From: Anisakis pegreffii
Taxonomy: Eukaryota; Nematoda; Chromadorea; Rhabditida; Anisakidae
Direction: 5' to 3'
NCBI GenBank assembly: GCA_035041965.1
Contig: JAPYMA010000568.1
Location: forward strand, 186,001-250,000
DNA length: 64,000 bases
The translations under genes were made by a program, and so were the position numbers. This document shows positions 50,173 to 60,894 of this stretch, in pieces. The notes below the pieces were generated by a model. That model was not told where the DNA came from. It did no database searches and saw nothing but the letters and a program-made list of their open reading frames with translations. How positions within the stretch are numbered: position 1 is the stretch's first letter; the number at the start of each line of letters is the position of its first letter.

Positions 50173-53100
50173 TCTTTCATGTTCTGCACAATAAGAGCAG
50201 TGATAACGATGAGAATTTTCAAAAAGTTTTGAGAACACTCAACAAACGAAGAAGCCTACCTAGCTTGTTGTTGTGGTACTGGAGTGGCAGTTTGCAAGCC
50301 ACCTTCAGGAGGAGGCGTTGGGGATGGAGGAGCTAAAATATATTGGAGTTATTCGATATTGCCAACATTCAAGACCACCAATTCGTGTCAAATGACCCAT
50401 TTCACCCCGGAATCAAAAAGTATCAATAGAAATGTGGCAAGAATCGTCATATGAATCACTTGAAAGTGGCAATCAGATGAACTATAACCATCTGAGAGGC
50501 TTTCACCATTCATAATTTCGATCAAAGACACTGAGAATCTCTGCGAAATCAACTCATAAACCATTAGAGCAATCACGCTTCATGAGTTCAAAATTGAGAG
50601 CATTTTCATTTGGAGGAGTGATTCCAGCTCCTATTCAGACTTGCAATTGCTCTGTTTTAGCAATGAGCTAACTCCAACTGCAAAGACCATAGCACTGACC
50701 CAGCTCATTTTCAGAAGTGTGGGTTTGCGACATCGGTGATGGTGGTTGCTGGTCCACGTCATGATGCACATGCACACCGAATATATCGTATTCGCGAGAT
50801 CGATTCCGATACGAAGGAATTTCGGTGGAGTGTTGCGCTTGGAAACGTGATGTTGCACTAAAAATTACAGGGGCTCATCATGACAATCGGACGATCGCTA
50901 AACCGGTCAAAAGTTTCCCATACTCTTTCCGTAAGAACAAAATCGACAGTCACCTTTCAGGCATCGGTAGTGCAGCCTGTTCGCTTTCTTCTTCATCTCT
51001 TCCACTGATCATCAAGAAGTAGCCAAAACTGTAGATAGTGCAAGCGATCAGATACAATGCTATTCCCAGCTTATAGCCACCACGAATGATCAGTTTTGCC
51101 GCTTCGAACATCAACTGCGCCCATGTCATTGCTCTGAAAGGCAATTTCGTTGTGGAATCGCTAAAGCCAGTTCATGATAATCATATCTGGCCCAAAATCA
51201 GGAATGAGTTATTTCTTCTTCTCTGCTTACTCTACGATTTTATCAATTGATCAAAAGGATGACTCATCATCTGACTAAGGAGAAGTGAGTTCACGTTTTG
51301 TCAGGGGTTTCAAAAATTAGCTTATGAGTGCCACTCTCGTTATTTATAATCACTAATTGCGCTTGAATGTGTATTGAGACGAATAGGAATATGTACAACA
51401 GACAAAGATGTTCTCCTGGTGCAAATTGTTCCACGCACAGTGCAGTAGAGAACAACAAAACGCAAGATTCATGTACCTGATTTTTGCGGCAGCACTTTGC
51501 AGAGATTTACTCACGTTTGATGGTTTCAATGCACTTGCTGCCGACACACCATAATTGTAACCAGTTTTGATGGTGCGTGAGAGTTGTCTGAAGATGGACA
51601 CGTGATGCATGATGGATGCATGGATGAAAGTGCATCATTTCAGTGATACGAAATTTGAGAAAAATACTAAGTAATACTTACTCGCTTGGTGAAGTTTGCT
51701 GTAAGAAGTAATCTCTTTGTTTCATCGCTCGCTCAACTTTCGAATCAGCCGCATCCCCAGAACTTATCTCAGCTGCGTGTTGCATCTGAAATCATCAACG
51801 AACTACACGTGGAACTATTCGTTCACTGGATCGTAAACGCAATGAAGAGAAATTTCTTTGAGCAACTGAAATTTTGCTTAAGCACTCGGTTCCTTTCGAA
51901 CATTACTCACCTCAAAGATTGTATCCTCACAGAAATTTATAAAAGCCTCCAGTTTGCCCTGATCACCGCCATCATCTTGTAGCACGTTGAACAAGAAGGA
52001 ATTCTTTGAATCTCTGAATTGTTCGGAAGGGATCATTTCAAAATTCAAAACATTAACTGACAGATTTCAATATGATGCATAATAAAATTCTCATCAAGAA
52101 TGCAAATCATTCAGTCACAAATTCGGTTTATTGTATGACGCTATATTGACATACCTAATCTGTTGTTTGCCCCATTGCTCCAACCATGACTCCTGTATTT
52201 CGAAGTAAATCTTCTCAACTCGTTTACTCGAGCCCATTATCTCAATTCTTCCCAAATATGGATCAAAATAGTCAAGCAGCGTGCTCGCTTTTTCGATGAT
52301 TTTCTCCAGACGAGGATCATTGGTGATATGTTCTTTGAGATTGATTAACAGCACAGCAAGATTGAAACCTAAACGATTTCACAAAATATTATCAACAAAA
52401 CTTTGACTGTTCGTTCTGTTACTAATGCTGAGGATTTAGCAGAAACTTTTCGAATATTACTTTACCTGGATATCGAATACTCAACCTGTAATCTACCTTC
52501 ACTTTTCATAATCTAAATTTCTTGAAGCATACTTAGACCTCCATTGTAAGAGAGTGAAGGAAGGGAAGCAGATTTTGGCTTATAAAATTTTAAACTTCAT
52601 TCTTAATATTTTTGATCAATCGATCGACGGCTCTCTTTTCTCCATTTGACAACATTTAAAAACAACGAATGACCGATCATTTCTTAAAGTATTGTATGTT
52701 GGGGGTTTGTGTTAATCGTTGGTGAAAAACGCCTATTTAAGCTTGATATTGCTATCAGATTGATATAAAATGATTGCACTTTTCAACTGTCAGCACTCAG
52801 AAACTGTTGTTGAGATGGCTAGTTGAAATCCATTTGATATGTGAATTTTTCAAAGTTCTCACCAATATCTCTGGCTGGATTATGGAATCGTTCTGTGAAT
52901 TCCATATAATCTACTTTGCCATCGTTGTTCACGTCTGTGCACATCATCAAATACGTAATCTCTTCACTGAAAAATTGAATTTGAATGATCAGATGACTCG
53001 ACCTTCCCACAGGATCGATGAATGCCTATCTTTAAATACACTCAAGTAAACACTTCCACTTGTGAATGGATCATCCATTTTGTGTGTATGCATACAGCTT

Positions 53101-56100
53101 ACAGTACAACTTACACGGTGTACATTTTTTGACTTTCCATGGCGCGTTGAAATTCTTTCGGTGAAATCCAACCGTCGCGATTCGTGTCGAAGTCTTGAAA
53201 CGCTTGCGAGGTGGTCAAATCTTTCAGTTTCAAGAACATATCGGAGAATTTCAGAATCATCTCAACACATTGCTGACTCTCAACCAACGCATCGACCATT
53301 TGTTTACCAATTGGACCATTCAATACGTTACCTGAAGGTGACCACAATAACAAATTGAGTTACTCATCCATTAAGGAAATCAATCCAGAAATAGCAAAAT
53401 TTCTCTCGAAAACGTATGCCGCAAACCTTCAAGCATCGAGAGCATCAGAACGATCATATCTTTCTGTAGATTCAGAAACTCTCTCAACAACTCCAACTGT
53501 GTGCTATTCTTGTACAACTTCTCCATCATGTGCGCAAACAAGAAGAAAAATCCATTGATCGCATCCCAAAGACGCGAATTCGCAAGAGTCATCTGATTAC
53601 CGACACAAGGACCCTAGAACAATTAACCAAATCATTACTCATTTTGATAAAAGAGAAATAATTATCATCATTCATATTACTTCTATTGCTGTTGCGATTA
53701 TCATTATTATCATTAGTATGTTTGTTTTTTTTAATGTTTGTCATCAGCGTCCCTTTTTTTATGAAGTCTTCAATATCAGTCAGAATCTATCAACCGAAGG
53801 AATTTCCAAATGAAAGCAACAAATAAGCAGTTAATAGAAATGAGCATGCAGCTCTTAGAACATAGAACAGCATCCGTTACCTGAATACTTTCGGTGAGCG
53901 TGTTGAAGACTTGACTGCATACTTGAATAGCCCTTAAGAAGTACTCCTTACCTCCCTCGTCAATCACCTCTTTACTCGAGTAATGCCAATAGAAGTCCAT
54001 CACTGACTCTTGCAATCGTAGCAAATAGTCGACAATGCAATTGATTAAGTTCACACTTGTTGTGTGTCCGGGTTGGGTGCGTAAATAGTTTTGGAAATCT
54101 GAAAAAAGCAGTGAAGTGTTAGTATTTTTAAGATTGAAATTAGATATCGAACGTCTTTTCATCATTTATCTTCGAATATCAACACACGAAAAAATCTGCA
54201 AGCATCGACTGATTTTTATGATTTTTTGCAAACTCTTTCAATGTTTATTACCAAACTATTGAAATGGACGTATGCAAAGTGAAAATTTATTCGTTCTGTG
54301 ATCAGCTCGGATTACGATCGGAATATCCGACTAGTTTCTGTTTAAGTGAGCTATGAGAGTTTACTGGTCTTCGGGATCGAATCACGTCGACGGTAATAAC
54401 AACTCACCAAGATTATGGCCTTCGCATGTGAGTTGCAAGAAACGGAATAGACTACACGTGAATTCTGCATCGTTCAAGTTTTGATTATCGCCTGCGGCCA
54501 ATTCTGCACCCATGCCGAGTCCTTCGGCCTAGAAAATTACACAAAAAGTTAGAAGGTACAATTCAGAAAATCACTTGAAACCATCATTTTTTCAGGTGAG
54601 TTCCTTTCTGATAACCAACCGTGCGAGTGATCCTTCTGCAGAGCGGACACCTATTCCTATAGGCTACTGCCAATTTTTACTGCTTGTTCAAAAGTGACGT
54701 GTGATATGAACAATTGATTGCTATGTTCTGATGAAAAAATGTTTGACAGCCAAAGCAGCCAAATATACAGCAAATAGAAATATTTGAAGAGAGCCAAAAG
54801 TTGGAGTTGAATTGACTCACTTTGATTTGACGTTCGAACATTTCCAAATTCAACACACTGCATTTGTTCATAAGACCGGCTAGCGATGTGAAGAAACGCA
54901 CGTCCTTTTTCAATTGTAAATACTCAATGAGTACCTTAAATCAAACAAATTCGATGTTGGTCGTGAACAACAGATGAAACATACGAAGAAATTTTTCAGA
55001 GTTTATGATGGAGTGGAAATTTCGTTGACGAGTGTTGCGATATTGCTTAATCACTATTTCATATTACATTAATGGCTTGTTCGATTGCATTTGAAACGTC
55101 GAAGTGATATAAAATGATATCAAGATAGATGAAAAAGAAGTTTTTTAGTTAGATTATATTCTCTCAAGTTAAAGCAAAAGTAATTACTGCTCAAAAAAGG
55201 CATGAATAATATACCTTCTGTATAGCGATATTACCACCACTCAGTAGATGTATACCAAGTTGCAATGTTTCGGCAACCATATCGCTTGGCTCGCCATTAC
55301 TTGCCGACAGATACATCAAGCACATTATGGCTGCACCTCGATCCGCTAGCACGGCTTGCTCGGCTCTCAGTGCCTGTGATTCTTCCTCCTTCTTCTGAAA
55401 TATTTCGGTACATGAAGACATCATAAGAGTTCATAAAAAGTCTCTCTTTTAAACATATAAATCACTTTAATAACAATCGCAATTTTAGAAGAAATGTGAA
55501 AGAAGCGATAATCATGCGATTTCATTAAATCAGCAAATATTGCTTATTGAGCAAATAAGTTGCACTGTTATCCTCCAATAATTATCGTCCAATTACAGCG
55601 ATCAGATGCAATTCTAACCGCTTGGTCCATTTCGCCCTCATCGTCGTCTTGATTGTCCTCTTCCTCGATATGAATCGATTTCGACATGACGCGTGCAAAA
55701 TTCACATACAATCTATCATCAGCAATTGACGACGTTTTACTTTGTTCACTTGTCGCGGCACGTTGGAAGCATTGAATCAGTTGTTTCAACGGGTCGGGCC
55801 GTTGCTGTTCTCTGTAACCCAATCGAATCAAACTGAAATGAATCGGAATTCCGGCGGTCACCTCGAGATGAAATGAATCGGAATCTCGGGGTTGCGACCG
55901 CAATTATGGAAGCAATTGTGTTTATGAAGCGAGTTTTCAACATATTCACAAAATGCTACGTCTGAGAACAATCAGAAACTTTCGAAAAGGTGTGGCTCCA
56001 CCATCGATATTCATTCCAGAATCAAAATCAACTCCTAGTTCTCACTTCTCCTCGCGACTTTCATCTATGATCAGCACGTCATCTTCCGAGTACTTCAAAT

Positions 56101-58142
56101 GCACTGGCTCTTGTTCTTCGTCTTCAATCTGCAATGAAATCGAAATCGATAATAAGTTGAGAAGTATTTGCGTCTCATAAACTCCTTGACATAATCCTAT
56201 CCAATTCATCCACTCAAATATCACACTCTGCGATTGAAATCAAATGAAAGAACCGTTAAAATCTCTGTTTTCCAATAAACTTTCACCAACCGTCAACTCT
56301 TGAATCAGTTTATCCTGACCAACATCCTCTTCCGTCAACCACAACTTGCTAAACGCAGGCATGAAGAAGTTGATCGCGCGGTGTCTGTAAAAGACAATTC
56401 GCGTCAATCAAGTTGAAATATTCGAACAAAAACAGAAGTGCTACTCAAAATAGGAACGAACGTCAAACCAGAATCAATCCCATCATTCGTACATCAACAC
56501 AATGTTCACTGTAGTAATATACAAGTTACTGAATAACTATGAATCAGTCATGTCCATATTCTATGTACTTTATAATTATCGAAAAATTTTGTTACTCATT
56601 TCTGACGCAAATGTATTATGCGGATGTTCCAACCCTAGCAACAACAACAGCATCATTCAACAAATCACACCATTCTATAATCAAATTCCCACATGGGAAC
56701 TCATTTCCCGTCTCTATGCCCACACTGACGAACAAGTCCGGCGTTCAACATCCTCCAGTTCACGCGGTCACAACTCTCCAACTACCCATCTTTGTTCCTG
56801 TCACCGGCAAACTTCCATCGCAAGCGCATTTTATCACACACTCACAAAGCAAAGCCAGAAAACTGCAGTTAATCAGCTAGATCGGCTTCAAGCACGCGAA
56901 CACTATGTAAAGCTCCATGAGGTCCTCAAGAGCATCCTTGTTACTGAACGAAATGAAATACTTGGTCATCTGCTGAAATGAGCGTAAATCTCTTCGGATT
57001 AAGTCTAAATCCCTCAGAGGATCTATTTTACTTCAGAGATCGTTTTTCGCGGCTTATCCACCCACTTTTCTGCACACTTCCTTTCATCAACTGATCCTGT
57101 GAAGTCGAAAAACCAACAGTTTTCTCAGTTCTTCAGTCTTCAGTCTGTTCAGTTGCAACAGCGTAGGACGTCCTTTGTACGAGAGTATTTGTTTCTCGTG
57201 ATGATGGAATCAAGTGTCAGCAAAATCATTACGTGTGTTCAACCGATCACGTCGATGATCACTGCGCTTTCAGAGGCAGTTCTGAACGAAGTTCAATGCC
57301 AAGCTTTGGTAGTGAAGCATTTCTCAGGCGAGCGATCAAAGTAGACGTCGAATGATTCATGCAAGTTCAAATCAATCATTCAAAATGCTTATTGTCAGAA
57401 TTCCCTTGATCAGCGATTATTCATTGTTGTAATCGCCAGCTTTCGGCGATTTTCAGCGACTTCCACGATGTTCCGATCGCCGTTGAAGACGACTTTCGAA
57501 ATCAGATATCCAGACCGATGCTCAACAATACCGATGCCACTACCATATCGCATTCATCCAGAATGAGGAACCGGCGAGAGACATTCGTTACCACAGGCAA
57601 AGCAATAACTGGTATTTCAGGAGAACGGCTACAGTTTCCTCATTTGCAACCCAATTCTCATAAAGAGAATTTCCAGAACAGTCTAGAAAACGGGTTCACA
57701 CTAGAACAATTAGCGGGTAACTGTTGAATGGAGGTGTCGCGATTATCGCGATATTAAATGGAGGATGTGTAATCAAGATAATCGCAATGCACTCTTAATC
57801 AGAGATCACTTCTCGGCATAAGTAATTCTTACAAATGTTTAAGTTTCAAGGCATTCAGATAACTTCCGATTTTACATACTCATCGACCAAAGACCGCCAC
57901 GCCCGTCGTCCCGAAGTATAAAAGGATGGAGTTGGAACGAAATCTTCATTTTGTGATCTTGATACCTTTTATCTTGATACTTTATATTAATATTACTATC
58001 AGTAATCATGTTTCTAAAGTTGATTATTAATCTTGATTTGATCAGTTCTTTTGTTTGATATTGTCATCAGCATTTTCTCCTTATTATGGTTTATTATTAT
58101 TGTTAGTGTTCGTTGCGATTTCTAATATTATTATTACTACTG

Positions 58143-58175
<33 letters not shown>

Positions 58176-60894
58176 CTAGTGTTATTATTGATTATTACTG
58201 ATAATTATTGCTATATTATTGTTGATATGATCGTTATGTATGAACGTTATTATTACCCATGTTTGAGGTAATTGAGCGAATAAACAATTGTTGGCAACCC
58301 GACAATCTGTTACAGGAGGCAAAAATTAGTGAACATTCGACAGCTACATATGAAAACACATCCGCACTACCTGAAGTGGTTCAAACCTGAAAGGGAATGT
58401 AATGGATGGAAACGAGAGAGCAAAATCCTAATAAAACGGCGGAGGTTGCAGCAAGCAAGGAAAGGATTTTTTTGGTTCAAAGAAAAATCGGGGATAAATT
58501 GAAATCACAGAAGATTTTGAAAAAAAAAACGGGGCAAGGTATTTGATCATACGTAGGTAAGAAACCGATCATTCAAGGGAGAGTGTTTACATGCTTATTT
58601 ATAAAAACAGAAAGGAATGGATTGAAAATCAGGAAGTTTCAAATTTTGATCAAGAAAGATATAATTGTTTCCGGATGCAATTAATTTCTGTCCGACATCA
58701 GAATTTAGTTCAGAGAATTTGCACACAAAAATCCTCTGAACTAAATCGTTGAATCTCGCAGACGGGAACACGACTTACTTCATGAGGCAACTATAAGACA
58801 AAGCTAAGTACACATTCAGCCAACCGTCCTGATCCACTGACTCTCTTCAAATGCAAAACAATCACGAAAGCAAATGCTTATTCAGAACGAAATCAAGAGA
58901 ATGAAACCAAACGACCACATCTACATACATAATATCGTTCACGCATTTAGGCCAGAATCGATCGCACTGAATACAACTTACAGTTAACAGCCATTGAAAA
59001 ATTTTTTCAGATTTGATAGCAAAGCAGAAATTTCTCGGCAAGCTCGCGAAGCAATATCAGCGACAATACTCGAAAAACTGCGCAAAGCATGACAACGACA
59101 CAACGATAATAAGTCTAAGAGCGTGTGAATTATTAATCTCAAAATGTGTTGCTGTAAATGCATGAAATACGATGTACGTGAACGTACAGACATTAATTTA
59201 GCCAGAATGTATTCTCCTAATTAAAAAGTGACAAGCTGACGGGGAAAGGAGGCTACGCATATGTACACGTATACGAATAGATATAGATAGATATGTGAAG
59301 GTATATGAGTAAGATCACTTACTTATCAACTCGATATAGATGACTTGCAGTGATTAAACTGATAGCCATTCGTTTGCGTTGTAGGGTGAGGACTTTCTTC
59401 CAACGGTCCTCTTTCTCCAAGCGACTAGTCACCTAATAAGGCAGTTTCATCCCATTTTGAATGTTTTGAGTTTCGATTGAAAGAACACACCAAACAACGA
59501 TTCAATTGTAAAGCGATTCTTCCTTAGGAAATCGAAAACTGAATTACTAATTTGAGAGGAAATCAAACTGAGTTCATGAATGAATGTTGAGGTTAATAAA
59601 GAATTAAGGTTTCGTCAATTGTACTGTATAGTGAGTGGAACACCTAAGAATAAGTATAGGAAATTTTCAGTTTCAGGGCGGCATTTTGATTGAGTAGAAC
59701 AGCAGAAACAGGGGCCGGTGGGATCTTCACCTACTTGCACAGCTATATGGTAGCTATCGCACTAAGGTTGTATGATTGCAGTATTTATTTCGGCTAGACT
59801 TGGCAATTCGCTGAGAATGCGAAAATTACAAAATTATGTTGAAAAATAAGAATTGAAAAGAGAATTAAATTCGAAAATATCAAAAAATTGAGTTTCTGAT
59901 TGATTTTGCATGCACGCACACAGACGTTAACGTCAAAACGATGACGGTAGGAAAGGATACGAATGTCATTAGCATGAAACTCCAATAATAAGTCGTTCAA
60001 TTATTTAGCAACATCCTGAGAGCCTGATGATCGAGAGGAATTACTTAAACAAGCCGATCACGAAAGGTTGACGTTCTGAGGTTTCGAGCTCATTATCTGG
60101 AGTTTACGACAAAAATCCATGCATGTTAACCTGATTCTAAGTTAGCGAAGTGGACATTTGAAGAATCATTCATCTGAAAACGCATAATATCGAGCCATGC
60201 AAGCCATAAGCATCCTCTCACAAATGCATGCTTCAAAAACAAAACTTGTTCGGAGCACATGCACAAGAGCAGAACGGAAATGTATTCCATCTAAAATAAT
60301 AGCTAACAATAAGTATATTGCAAGATCTCTTCATTCCTCTCGGTGCACTTAAGAATCGAGATTCTAACTTTCCTTGCCACTCGTCCTTTCACTCAATTGC
60401 AGTTAATCTCAACATCAAATTTCTATATTCTACACTTGTGACTGAACATTTCACACCTTCCGACTATGCAGTAGGCACTTCAATAGAATATAGTAGAAGT
60501 CAAAGACTTTCTTCTGCTTTCCCTGTTTAAATTGCTGATGTTCCTTATCAACATGAACGACTGGTCGATTGAGTTCATTGGTTTGTACAGTGATAGTAAG
60601 AAATTCTTTCCTACGTCTTCATGTTTTCGTTTAAAGAATCATTTGAAGACAATAACCGAAATTTCTCTGCATACGTCCATGTTGCTAGTGTAGTAAAACA
60701 ATAATTGAATGAAAGAACGTTCACTTAATTTTCTGTGAGAGTTAATTTTATTTGTGATCAGATGTTTGCACATTGAAGTACCTTGGGATTCCATAGAGTG
60801 GAACCATTCGGAAGCAGGCGACCACGGCTCGTTTGCGTTGATTCGAAATCATTCTTTTCCATGCATTCGACATTGATGCTTGAGGATGTTCAGT
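45235..60894 (-). CDS. unc-68: Ryanodine receptor, C-terminal part (29 exons, 5' incomplete)
   Basis: Intracellular calcium-release channel of the sarcoplasmic/endoplasmic reticulum. Exons from 5' to 3' (minus strand): 60782-60894 or 59323-59432 (alternatives), 56291-56384, 56046-56128, 55619-55811, 55215-55394, 54821-54934, 54408-54528, 53881-54098, 53427-53613, 53115-53331, 52863-52966, 52155-52368, 51911-52013, 51682-51785, 51477-51587, 50954-51133, 50700-50857, 50260-50332, 49829-49967, 49391-49535, 48862-48974, 48481-48552, 47929-48041, 47376-47543, 46947-47139, 46536-46673, 46044-46200, 45602-45767, 45235-45388. All junction phases join and the total is 4,125 nt, a stop-terminated frame of 1,374 residues. 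This matches the last quarter of a receptor of about 5,000 residues: calmodulin-binding segment, two EF-hands, six membrane segments, GGGIGD filter and zinc-binding C-terminal domain. The N-terminal part is missing from the window. Identity is certain at family level. The symbol is the C. elegans name and is inferred from the organism type. Confidence 0.95.
46044..47139 (-). CDS. unc-68: RyR membrane exons S3-S6 with pore
   Basis: Exons 46947-47139, 46536-46673 and 46044-46200. They encode S3-S4 ([20 protein letters not shown]), the S4-S5 linker ending SVTHNLQQ, S5 ([18 protein letters not shown]), an acidic luminal loop, the selectivity filter [11 protein letters not shown] and S6 ([14 protein letters not shown]). 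The filter and both flanking segments are nearly identical to all known RyRs. The 273-nt intron 46674-46946 is a multiple of three and contains no in-frame stop. Confidence 0.95.
47376..49535 (-). CDS. unc-68: RyR membrane exons S1-S2 and following cytoplasmic loop
   Basis: Exons 49391-49535, 48862-48974, 48481-48552, 47929-48041 and 47376-47543. S1 is [15 protein letters not shown] after the conserved ARNF. S2 spans the junction of 48862 and 48552 (WMLAQ, then [20 protein letters not shown]). Then come [19 protein letters not shown] and [14 protein letters not shown], both diagnostic. The donor of the first exon is uncertain: phase-1 donors exist after 49391 and after 49412. The donor of 47929-48041 is AT|GTGG, chosen because only that phase opens the next exon. 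Confidence 0.9.
49100..49138. repeat. Perfect 17-bp hairpin in an RyR intron
   Basis: cattatcttcatgaatc, loop tcact, then the exact inverse gattcatgaagataatg. It sits between the S1 exon and the S2 exon, 126 nt upstream (in gene sense) of the S2 exon acceptor at 48974. Confidence 0.85.
49829..52368 (-). CDS. unc-68: RyR exons from U-motif through divergent linker
   Basis: Exons 52155-52368, 51911-52013, 51682-51785, 51477-51587, 50954-51133, 50700-50857, 50260-50332 and 49829-49967. The first carries [20 protein letters not shown], a highly conserved RyR block. The second ends FCEDTIFE. Exon 50954-51133 encodes a hydrophobic helix pair ([13 protein letters not shown] and [19 protein letters not shown]) matching the invertebrate pre-S1 membrane-associated segment. 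The next three are low-complexity, Ser/Pro/Gln rich ([11 protein letters not shown]), as expected for the variable linker. They are placed by phase and splice signals more than by similarity. Confidence 0.85.
50116..50170. repeat. (ATT)n microsatellite
   Basis: About 18 uninterrupted ATT units in the intron between RyR exons 50260-50332 and 49829-49967. It should be highly polymorphic in length. Confidence 0.95.
52863..53331 (-). CDS. unc-68: RyR EF-hand exons
   Basis: Exons 53115-53331 and 52863-52966. They carry two EF-hand loops: [12 protein letters not shown], and [12 protein letters not shown] followed by [13 protein letters not shown]. Both loops have acidic or amide side chains at positions 1, 3, 5 and 9 or 12 as in a canonical calcium site, whereas in vertebrate RyR1 the equivalent loops are degenerate. 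The pair lies between the central core and the U-motif, as in other RyRs, and is thought to act in calcium-dependent inactivation. The donor after 53115 is GTAAGT and the split codon is a Val. Confidence 0.93.
53427..54934 (-). CDS. unc-68: RyR central-domain exons
   Basis: Exons 54821-54934, 54408-54528, 53881-54098 and 53427-53613. Conserved blocks include [55 protein letters not shown] and [12 protein letters not shown], all close to vertebrate RyR central-domain sequence in the same order. Exon 54821-54934 uses a TTTAAG|G acceptor; the other exons of this gene use CAG or TAG. Phases join without a break. Confidence 0.93.
55215..56384 (-). CDS. unc-68: RyR exons after the calmodulin-binding segment, with acidic insert
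   Basis: Exons 56291-56384, 56046-56128, 55619-55811 and 55215-55394. The first gives HRAINFF and an acidic helix ending in LIQELT. The second is short and acidic ([10 protein letters not shown] at its start). The third holds [17 protein letters not shown], matching the vertebrate RPDPLHQL segment, then an Asp/Glu run. The fourth ends in [14 protein letters not shown], matching the vertebrate ILNGGN segment. Exon 55619-55811 has a second in-frame acceptor 21 nt upstream (start 55832), which would add seven residues. Acidic length variation here is usual for the family. Confidence 0.9.
56640..57727 (+). other. Plus-strand coding-like block inside an RyR intron
   Basis: Three plus-strand frames in the 2.9-kb intron 56385-59322: up to 56981 (ending [18 protein letters not shown] and stop; the ATG at 56502 is optional), 57099-57344 (preceded by a pyrimidine-rich tract ending TCTGTTCAG near 57152, and containing [15 protein letters not shown]) and about 57416-57727 (ending [13 protein letters not shown]). 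The amino-acid composition is balanced, unlike the surrounding noise, and the block is less AT-rich. No domain recognised. It may be a nested gene or a decayed insertion. Confidence 0.3.
58086..58205. repeat. ATT/TTA-rich simple repeat
   Basis: Imperfect ATT/TTA repeats with interruptions, inside the RyR intron between the alternative calmodulin exons and exon 56291-56384. Confidence 0.8.
58703..58746. repeat. 13-bp inverted repeat in an RyR intron
   Basis: atttagttcagag at 58703-58715 and its exact inverse ctctgaactaaat at 58734-58746, loop 18 nt. It lies 577 nt downstream, in gene sense, of the divergent calmodulin exon. Confidence 0.7.
59323..59432 (-). CDS. unc-68: RyR alternative exon, divergent calmodulin-binding segment
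   Basis: Acceptor CTTATTAG, donor AA|GTAAGT; 110 nt, phase 0 in, phase 2 out, like the exon at 60782-60894. It encodes [20 protein letters not shown] followed by SHLYRVD. From the Trp on it aligns position by position with the upstream exon (both W-K-x-x-h-x-x-Q-R-K-R), but the residues after QRKR differ and the Cys becomes Leu. Both exons splice in frame to 56291-56384. Including both adds 223 nt and shifts the frame, so use should be mutually exclusive. The exon is probably a duplicate of its neighbour. Confidence 0.85.
60782..60894 (-). CDS. unc-68: RyR exon, canonical calmodulin-binding segment
   Basis: Acceptor TTTACAG before 60894, donor AAG|GTACTT after 60782; 113 nt, phase 0 in, phase 2 out. 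It encodes [20 protein letters not shown] followed by VPLYGIP. This matches the known calmodulin-binding helix of vertebrate RyR1 (about residues 3614-3643) and keeps the anchor Trp (W3620), the hydrophobic position equivalent to L3624, the redox-sensitive Cys (C3635) and the Phe anchor (F3636). It joins exon 56291-56384 to give the conserved HRA sequence after the helix. It is the first RyR exon I can identify with certainty from the 5' side. Confidence 0.9.

Noticed and set aside
50013..50222. Poly-Asn minus-strand frame
   Set aside because: Translation of the ATT microsatellite within an RyR intron.
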